NCBI GenBank assembly: GCA_948146395.1
Contig: OX411552.1
Span: 15,484,957 to 15,548,956 of the forward strand
Reading direction: 5' to 3'
Source: Fragum whitleyi
Taxonomy: Eukaryota; Mollusca; Bivalvia; Cardiida; Cardiidae
DNA: 64,000 nucleotides
The position numbers were made by a program, and so were the translations under genes. Of the stretch, positions 56,759-64,000 are shown in pieces; the first letter of the stretch is position 1; each line of letters starts with the position of its first letter. Below the pieces are notes generated by a model. The model did no database searches. It was not told where the DNA came from and was given only the letters and a program-made list of their open reading frames with translations.

Positions 56759-56851
56759 AGGCAAATAGTCGGAAAGCATGAGTACCGCCGTCGGGGATTG
56801 AACCCGGGACCTCTTGTTTGACAGTCTACAAACTGCGCTGTGACGACGGTA
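56759..56851 (-). mobile_element. SINE head, main family
   Basis: GCAAATAGTCGGAAAGCATG, ACCGCCGTCGGGGATTGAAC, CCGGGACCTC and CAAACTGCGCTGTGACG are the minus-strand head and link of the family. The 3' part is missing. Confidence 0.8.
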
Positions 56852-57310
56852 TTGCGGACGGACAGACAACCAGACGGACATGGTGACTCTAGTATATCCC
56901 CAAACCTAGCATCATTAGTGCGGTATAAATATTAGCATGGTACTCTACCGGTTACATGGAAGTCTTAAAAATCATCGGCTGTTAGCGTCCAAAATCTCAT
57001 CTCGTCTCAGTTTTTTCAAGCTATATAAAAGATGTTTAAGTCTCTCGCCGATGATATACCAATATAAATTTTTATCATGTATCTAATATTTGCTTGCCAA
57101 CATCTTTTCTTTGACAATTTTGGGGTAATTTTGGGTTGTCATTTTTCCTTAAAATTATTATATATGCCTACATGTATGAATTATCAACGACCTCTACATC
57201 TGCATATTTCACAATGACTGGCTCAGAGATTAGATGCTAATCAATGCCACTCCTTTAAAAACTAATACATTCTTATTGATAAATATCTAATGAAAGTGAA
57301 TTGGTCAAAT
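56852..57310. other. No gene seen
   Basis: A short GACGGACAGACAACCAGACG phrase near 56857 recalls the tails of tandem-type repeats; otherwise nothing. Confidence 0.4.
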
Positions 57311-57311
57311 T

Positions 57312-57312
<1 letters not shown>

Positions 57313-57343
<31 letters not shown>
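57313..57343. repeat. Poly-T tract (31)
   Basis: An uninterrupted T run. Confidence 0.95.
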
Positions 57344-57344
<1 letters not shown>

Positions 57345-57565
57345 TAAGAAATATGGTGGTACATGTAGGATAAAAGCAGTCCGTGAATGAATCGCTATTG
57401 CAATTAGACTTTGTCAATATGCAAACTCGTCAGTCACAAAACGTCTCTCAATATTTTAAAATTACTGAATTATGATTATCTTTGGCATTTTTGTTAACGT
57501 TTAATGACATAATTTCCCTCTAGAATTCAAAACTTTAAAGGTTTGGTCTTCAGTCAAGAAATCTC

Positions 57566-57720
57566 GAGCCTCCGTCATATCGGAGTGGTAGCGCGTCGAA
57601 CTGTCATTCAAAAGGTCCCGGGTTTGTTTCCGAAGGGCGGCACTTTATCTTTTCGACTTTTTGTCTTCAATCAATGGGTTGATAATAGTAGTCCTGTGTG
57701 GGATAGTCGGAGAGAACTTT
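57566..57720 (+). mobile_element. SINE, main family, 5' two thirds
   Basis: Head CCTCCGTCATATCGGAGTGG with A box, GTCCCGGGTTTGTTTCCG as B box, CGGCACTTTATCTTTTCGAC, ATCAATGGGTTGATAATAGT and GTGTGGGATAGTCGGAG. The 3' tail block is not found. Confidence 0.75.
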
Positions 57721-57849
57721 GATTAAGTATTAGACTCTAGTTGAGAATTAAAAAAAAAAAAAAATAAGTGATGAAATTTTGACAAATACTTATCAAAACC
57801 TTTTTTCCAAGGACTCTGGAATGCGTCATCTCATAGTATAGGAATCTGC

Positions 57850-58606
57850 ATTCTAAAACTACTTGTACATTATGGGCCAAATACCATATGTTCTTATTAA
57901 TGACCATTACATGTAATTAAAACTTCATAAGTTATCTAAATTTGCCATCCACGCATGGGTCGCCATAGTTACCATTCACATTGGAATATCTTTTCGTTTT
58001 CCCAATACCTTTCCAATATTTCTGTAAGTCTGACAAATCAAGAACCGTATAATACCTTTCAATTATATGTTCAAATAATCAAGATGATACAAGATGATAT
58101 ATAACTTGTAGGAGACTTGTTTTATTAGATATGTATTGTGTCTTGTTGTTGTTAAAATAAGCATATACAGGAGCCTTTTTACAAAACATATTTTGAAACA
58201 ATCACCTGTGATGCTTCCTTTCGGGATGGATTTTAGTATAATCTATTTAACCCTTGAATTCTCATCTTCATATCTTGACTGACAGGATACCAGAAATATT
58301 TGAACTTGTGCCTGACAATTCCAACACAGAACTTGAGCTTTTCTGGGCTGTCACGCAGAGCATCAACATTATTCTCTGGTTTTGGAAAGTGATGATTAGA
58401 ATTTAGCTTATTTATAACAGTGTGACGAAGAAAGTTTATGGCTTATTAATAAGTGCTTGAAGATTTCGATTAGACTGTGGAAATGCAACGGCTAATCTGA
58501 GTTTTTGCGCTGTTCACATTTGCAAAAAATAAATCGCGAAAGGTTTTTTTTTCAATTTTAACTGATAATTAAGTTATTGACTTGCAAGAAGAATTTACTG
58601 ATAGAT
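57850..58606 (+). repeat. Diverged duplicated block, copy 2
   Basis: Partner of 51935-52712 in the same orientation, about 5.9 kb away. It ends a few bases before the GTGACCC MITE. Confidence 0.75.
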
Positions 58607-58616
58607 GTGACCCGTC

Positions 58617-58837
58617 ACGCCAAAAGGGACCATCCGGATATTCTGTGAATTGAATGATTGAAAAAGAGATTTGATCCAGCATAGATCAACCAGAAGTCCT
58701 ATTTCAAAAATTCTTTCACTGGAAGGTAGACTGATCAGTCTAGATTCAGAAAATAAGCACGATGCAATGCGCGCAGTCTGACTAGGGCCGAAACTTTACG
58801 CACTTCCCAGATGGTACCTTTTCGCATGACGGGTCAC
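58617..58837 (+). mobile_element. MITE, GTGACCC family, copy 4
   Basis: Ends GTGACCCGTCACGCCAAAAG and CTTTTCGCATGACGGGTCAC. The interior follows copies 2 and 3 (GAAAAAGAGATT, GGAAGGTAGACTGATCAGTC), with part of the CAGTC.GCGCAG palindrome deleted. Confidence 0.9.
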
Positions 58838-59080
58838 AAATATATTTTCTACCACTGGACAAGATTGGGCCACCTCAGAAAAAATGTTTGGAGATACATA
58901 AAAGTGAAAGTTTTTTACGTTTATGTCATCCGCACTCACACGGCTTTGCACTTTAGCCCTAATCAATGAATTGCAAGTCCGCTGTTTACACTCGGGGCCT
59001 TCGGCTGCAATTGCACCTTGACGTACATTCTCATAGGTTCCCATTTATACACCTGGTGGTTCAAATTGCTTTGAAAAAAA
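58838..59080. other. No gene seen
   Basis: Nothing recognised. Confidence 0.4.
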
Positions 59081-59084
59081 ATTC

Positions 59085-59168
59085 CGCGATCTGGGAGGGA
59101 TTCGATTCAGGGACCATCCGATCCTAAAGCCACCATCCTAACTTCCAAGCAATAGGCTCCACAAGAGT
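59085..59168 (-). mobile_element. tRNA-like SINE head
   Basis: On the minus strand CCTGAATCGAATCCCTCCC is a B-box-like segment, and GCTTGGAAGTTAGGATGG lies at A-box distance. No body was identified. Confidence 0.45.
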
Positions 59169-59765
59169 TGGATACCATTAAGTTCTCACAAAAAGTAGTT
59201 GGTACTGGTACCCAATCTCGAAAAGAATATACCTACCCGCATCTAAAATTTGCCAAAGAACATGTAATCACGATACTGATTAAAGACTCTGAGACAATAT
59301 TGCCAGTGGGCGGCAAACTTTAGTAACTAACGTTCTTTAAAGCTGTAGTAAGGAGGTTTGGCCTTTCGCCTACAATTATAGCAATGATACTATTTTGAGA
59401 CCTGTATCATAAAAGGTTTTGAAAGCTCCCAGACAATGGTTTAATTTAAGGTATGGCCACGTATAAATTCTGTAACGTTTCGAATTTCATCGATTTTTAA
59501 CAGTGGAACCGATGTTACCTAATGTTTCCTTTAGAAACCTCGGCTACAGGTGTGAAAGATCATGAGTTCAGAAATGTGACGGAACTATTATGAATCCACT
59601 CCCTTAATTGCCATTCTGTAATGAAAGTGTCTCATTGTGATTATTACCTAAAATGTGAGCGGCTGTCTTGATCTTGCACCGGCGGATGCACATATCTTCT
59701 CTGACATTTTTCTCCCCACTGGAGATTAGAAAAGGATCTAATGGGGCGAGAAATTGATGCGAGAA
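59169..59765. other. No gene seen
   Basis: Nothing recognised. Confidence 0.45.
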
Positions 59766-59767
59766 AT

Positions 59768-59925
59768 GCCTTTGCACAACAAGATTCTTACCGTCTATTA
59801 ACAGTTAATGTTCAAGAAGTTATATTAACATGTTGAATTTGGCAGAATAAAATATAATAATAGTTATAAAATAATAACAATAATAATGATAAAGATAATA
59901 ATACTAACGTTTATTTATATTTATC
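59768..59925. repeat. CTTTGCACAACAAGATT repeat, copy 1, with AT-rich microsatellite
   Basis: CTTTGCACAACAAGATTCTT, then TTAATGTTCAAGAAGTTATATT and CATGTTGAAT, followed by ATA/ATT/AAT repeats. The same order recurs at 60759-60885. Confidence 0.75.
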
Positions 59926-60633
59926 TACTAATTTCATTTCCTCCCAATGGAGATTAATAAATAGATACATTATTAACAAATAAACTTTCAAACAAACATC
60001 ATAAAAGAAATAAAAAAAGGTTTTAAGTCATAAAATCGTTTGCATTGACCACAAACGTCGTGACTATAGCAGTGACATACTGCAATCATTTGCATTTTAA
60101 ACTGAGAACTATAACATTTTTTTTTCTGAAAGCTCTGAACCGGTTTCAGCCCAAAGTACTTTAATACGAAAGTTTTCGCGCGAGTCTGTGATCAGCTCCT
60201 AAGCGATCGAACGATAAATATATTTACTTTAGTAACAATTTCGTTTATATGACATCTTGCTATCAGTCAATAATGAAATGGACAATCCAAGGGCATGTGC
60301 ATTATTTCGTCCACAATATCGTTATGACATAACGGACGGACAGCCTGAGGGAGTTCATGGGATAGAAAAATCCGTATCTTAGATATTATTTTGATAATCA
60401 TCGAGTTTATGAAATATTTGTACAGACTATAAGAACACAAGGTTGCACTGTAGTGTGATCGGCGTTTATTCTATTTCCCCAATCTTCTGTCTGTCGCAAT
60501 TGCTTAATTGCTTGGTATTCAGTTCGCTTCCAAGATATTTTATGTGGTAATGTCGCTGGATTCACAATAAAACAATGGAAAATATATATGCAGTAGACCG
60601 TAATTGTTCAAAATTTTACATATTTCAAATATG

Positions 60634-60718
60634 AAATACCAAGAAAATATTGTAAGGTGCACCGGTTTCCGAGATATGATTGAAAACTGTTAAAAGCCGC
60701 GTTATACCGCTAACATAC
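60634..60718 (+). mobile_element. SINE 3' end, main family
   Basis: ATACCAAGAAAATATTGTAA, GGTGCACCGGTTTCCGAGAT and GTTAAAAGCCGCGTTATACC. Diverged. Confidence 0.6.
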
Positions 60719-60758
60719 AAAATCTAAAATGGGCCGTCAACCCTTTATCCGTTTTCCT

Positions 60759-60885
60759 TTGCACAACAAGATTTTGACCGTCAATTAATGTTCAAGAGGT
60801 TATATTACCATGTTGAATCTTGCATAATAATAATGATGATTATAATATTGAAATAATAATATTAATAGCTTCGGATTCAGGATTT
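60759..60885. repeat. CTTTGCACAACAAGATT repeat, copy 2
   Basis: Partner of 59768-59925, again followed by AATAATAAT-type repeats, about 0.99 kb downstream. Confidence 0.75.
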
Positions 60886-60982
60886 ACGTGGGGTTCTAAC
60901 TCGCAATTAGGTGGGGTTCATTTTCGTAGTTTATCACAATTTTGACCGAATTTCTGCATGCAAGTTTACAAATTTTAATGGT

Positions 60983-61020
60983 ATCCCTCCCTCCCCCCCC
61001 CCCCACACACACACACAATA
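60983..61020. repeat. Poly-C and CA microsatellite
   Basis: CCCTCCC, C run, then CA repeats. Confidence 0.9.
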
Positions 61021-62068
61021 TACAAGTAATAAACTTTGAAAATATCTCGGAACGAGTAAAGATTTGAATACATAAGCTTCGTGTAATGCAGAAAAACATT
61101 ATGGACCAAGAATATACCACCTGGCTTGTTGAGTTGGTGTGAATGACCATTGCCTGCACTTAAAATCAAATTATCCAAACAGACGAGGTAGGCAGCGGTT
61201 CCCTGACAAGTTTAATGAGATTTATTGACGGACAAATGAGCAGATAGGGCTTTTTTGTCCCCAATCCCTAATGGACTTTTTGGCCAGAATTTCTCCGTAT
61301 GACTAGCGTTGGCGACGTCGAATGTTTTCTCTCAAAGTTTCGAGGGCTTACGCCATTTTAACTGACCGTCATCGAGTTTTCCTAGGCTTTCCCGTACTTT
61401 CTAGAAATAGCCCGTGGATGTACACCCGAGCCTGATCGTGAGATTGGCCGAGTGGTGTTCCGAACGTAGCCAAATTAAGATAGTGAGGGTTGGGCGAATC
61501 TGTTTAAAAATCTAAAGTGAAAACACGTCTTGTCCTGCCTGGCCTATTTTTGCATAGCATTGTTGTAGAGTTTGGTTGAAATTGGCCCAGTACAATGGAC
61601 GAAAAAGACATTTATTCATACATTTTCAGTCAAATCACGGCCCGAAGTTATAAAACTTTTCTCAGGCTCAACTTTTGAATTCAAATAAACGTATGAAAAT
61701 AAAAGATAATATTAATAAGTTGTTATTTATAACGACTTATTTATATTATCTTTTATGTTTATACATTAAAATATTAAGTATTAAAACAGAATTACGGCTT
61801 AAATCTCAAATGGAAATTAGAGCAAATTTTGAATTAAGAATGAGAAAAGTTTTATAACCTCAGGCCCTGATCCCTCCTACTTCACCAAATATTCATTTGT
61901 CTATGGTAACTTCACAAACCTTTTTTAAGTTGGGAAAGGAACATTTCCAAAAAAAAATATATATATATTTTAAGACTTCAAAAATAAGCCCCGCTCTACC
62001 TTACCCATATTTAATGGACGATCAAGATATTCAGGGGCAAATTTTGAAACGGGTCAAACAAAAAAATG
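61021..62068. other. No gene seen
   Basis: Phrase GAG(T/C)GGTGTTCCGAA(C/T)GTAG near 61450 also occurs near 40380, so a short unnamed repeat is possible. No frame was recognised. Confidence 0.4.
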
Positions 62069-62250
62069 TACAGTCAAACCTGTCTTAAGCAAGCACCCAA
62101 AGGAAATTTCAAAAGTGCTTGCTTCAGACAGGTGCTTGCTTAATATAGGTAAACTTCAATGCAATTGGTTCATTTGGGAACTCTGTGGCCACTTGCTTAA
62201 GACAGGTTGCTTGCTGAATACAGGTGGTCCCTAAGACAGGTTTGACAGTA
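62069..62250. mobile_element. pogo/mariner-like MITE, ~180 bp
   Basis: TA CAGTCAAACCTGTCTTA at the left and, complemented, TA CTGTCAAACCTGTCTTA at the right; TA on both sides fits the Tc1/mariner superfamily target. Inside, CTTGCTTAAGACAGGT-like phrases repeat near each end. Ends starting CAGT.AAACCT.. occur in pogo-type elements. No coding capacity. Confidence 0.8.
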
Positions 62251-62379
62251 CAACCCAAGTTAGGTTGTAAATGTCCTTGTGGATTGTCTAAGGTATATGA
62301 TTAAAGATTGATTTCTGGCGGAAATAATGATTTTCTCGACTCGGTTTTTTTAAACAAATTGTTCATCAGAGCTACACCA

Positions 62380-63775
62380 TTTTTATGCTCCCCGAAGGGA
62401 GACCATATAGCCGCCGCTTCGTCCGTCCTTCCGTCCGTCCGTCAGTCAGTCCGTCCGTCCGTCCCCACCTATTTCTCCATAACCCTTGGGCCAAATCAAA
62501 TGAAACTTAGATATAGTGATGATGCATCTGTGACGGTTTTTGGATTTGAGGCCTCGTCACGGGAAAAGGGGACTTAGGGTAAAAACAGTTTTTTCCCAAA
62601 TTTCTCCTTATCTAACAGTCAGAATTTAGTGAAATTTCATATTTGAGTAGCAAATCAGATGCCCTTTACTATAAAAAAAATTGAAATTAACGTAAAAAAA
62701 TATATCATTGAAAAATGGGGCTAAATGTTTGTTACCTTTAGGTAAGCATGTATATAATAGTTATTCCGTCCGTCCGTCCGTCCGTCCGTCCGTCCGTCCC
62801 AACCTATTTCTCCATAACCCTTGGGCCAAATCAAATGAAACTTACCATGTGAACTTCCTATAATATAGTGTTGATGCATCTGTGACGGTTTTTGGATTTG
62901 AGGCCTTGTCACAGGAAAAGGGGACTTAGGGTAAAAAAAAGTTTTTCCAAAGTTTCTCCTAGTCTAACAGTCAAAATTTAGTGAAATCTAATATTTGAGT
63001 AGCAAACCAGATGCCCTTTACCATAAACAATTTGAAATTAACGTAAAAAAATATATATCATGGAAAAAGGGGGCTTAATGTTTGTTACCTTTACGCTAGC
63101 GCGTAAAATACAGTTATTCTTTCATTTCTCCTAGTCTTATGTTCAGAATTTGATGAAATTTCACATTTCAGTAGCAAATCAGATGCCCTTTACTATAAAC
63201 TATTTGAAATTTGTGTCTAAAAATATGTCATGCAAAAAGGGGGTTAAATATTTGTTACCTTTATGTTTGCTGTATAAGATAACACCTTATTTGACTCCTT
63301 ACAATCTGGCATATCCCCTAAAGTATAATAGCTATCAACTTGAAATTTTATGGGTAGATAGATCTCATAGCGGAGAAGTGCAGTGTACAAGAACTGCAAC
63401 CTTTGCTTGCATAATTTTGTAGTTATTGCCCTTTGTTATTTTTGATACTTAGATTTTGTCTGGAACATATCTCCTAAAGTATAATAGCTATCAACTTGAA
63501 TCTTTAGGTGGATAGATCTCATGGAGGAGAAGTGCAATACACCTGAACTACAACTGTTGCTTGCAATAATTTTGGAGTTATTGCCCTTTGTTATTTTTAT
63601 TACTTAGATTTTATTGGAGGCAAATGTTTGACAGTACAAAAGAATCTTTTATCTATTAGGCTTCAGTTTACTATCAAGCTTTCTTGGCGGGGGATGTCCA
63701 TGTCCAACATGACTCTTGTTTTTGTGACAATGCCTTATTCGGGGAGCATAATCCGTCTCCGACGGCTCTTGTTTT
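62380..63775. mobile_element. 1.4-kb tandem-type element with (GTCC)n tracts
   Basis: TGCTCCCCGAAGGGAG at 62390 and TTCGGGGAGCATAATCC at 63738 are subterminal inverted partners. Inside: (GTCC)n at 62415-62463, a ~300-bp unit (CTATTTCTCCATAACCCTTG, TGTGACGGTTTTTGGATTTG, CAAATCAGATGCCCTTTAC) repeated at 62469 and 62802 with a part at 63123, and two 162-bp units (AAGTATAATAGCTATCAACT at 63320 and 63475). It ends CGACGGCTCTTGTTTTTTC. No frame codes for a known protein. Confidence 0.75.
62765..62799. repeat. (GTCC)n microsatellite
   Basis: About eight tetranucleotide repeats. The sister tract at 62415-62463 stands in front of the preceding unit. Confidence 0.95.
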
Positions 63776-64000
63776 TTCATGCTTATTTCACGGAATCCCG
63801 GGTTTGATCTATTTTTCAAATTGATAAAAAGTAGTATTGCATGAAATGTACGTTTTCGGGCCGTCATAGACATGCGGTTACGGAAGAAAACCGGGCGTTA
63901 ACGGGAGAAAACGTGGATAATTCAATCAATACTTGCCGTTAACATCCGGCTTTTTTTTACTCAAATATCCTCGTTTTGGGCTCATTCAATTTAATCAAAT
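63776..64000. other. No gene seen; window end
   Basis: Nothing recognised. Confidence 0.4.

Noticed and set aside
40370..61470. Short shared phrase GAG(C/T)GGTGTTCCGAA(T/C)GTAG at 40380 and 61450
   Set aside because: Too short, with no matching flanks; it cannot be called an element from two instances.

Overview
The window looks like intergenic or intronic DNA of a marine mollusc, most likely a bivalve. The evidence is an AT-rich, gene-poor sequence crowded with tRNA-derived SINEs that have a 3' end ending in a 'GCGGCGTAAAACCC' type tail, CR1-like and RNase-H-bearing LINE remnants, several families of short inverted-repeat (MITE) and foldback elements, internally tandem elements carrying (GTCC/GGAC)n tracts, and no bacterial-type gene organisation. 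The organism is an inference from repeat style, not from a species-specific gene. No intact host gene, rRNA, true tRNA or CRISPR array was found. Almost all short reading frames are chance frames, and many run through microsatellites.

Layout. 0-12.9 kb: a MITE family with CAGTTA...GTGAAATTGAC ends, a foldback family (three of four copies here), a GTGACCC-ended MITE, SINE remnants, a six-unit 155-bp array that ends in an inverted copy of itself, and a 284-bp tandem duplication. 13-18.6 kb: the most structured part. A CR1-like LINE is split by a 3.6-kb TTAA-flanked element and, farther on, by a SINE. The whole block is bracketed by a diverged ~75-bp inverted repeat. The TTAA element holds two tandem copies of a ~1.6-kb unit, each carrying a SINE at the same place. 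20-27 kb: eroded tandem-type repeats, two GTGACCC MITEs, foldbacks and a full-length SINE. 27-43 kb: mostly unremarkable AT-rich DNA with scattered elements. These include a 59-bp tandem element with TGACGTCA, a hAT-like element with a palindrome inside, a second TTAA-bounded element, and one exon-like orphan frame at 32.6-33.2 kb. 43.8-46.8 kb: a 5'-truncated LINE with reverse transcriptase, RNase H and a terminal CCHC motif, disabled by stops and frameshifts and broken by a SINE with a 13-bp target duplication. 48.9-58.8 kb: many SINEs, a 0.9-kb element with perfect 31-bp inverted ends, a ~0.7-kb diverged duplicated block, and long homopolymers. 59-64 kb: a pogo/mariner-like MITE and a 1.4-kb tandem-type element with (GTCC)n tracts.

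Nothing here works as a pathway. The parts relate by insertion order: the SINE preceded the unit duplication inside the TTAA element, the CR1 LINE was there before the TTAA element, and the RNase H LINE was there before its SINE. Those orders can be read directly because removing the inserts restores the reading frames.
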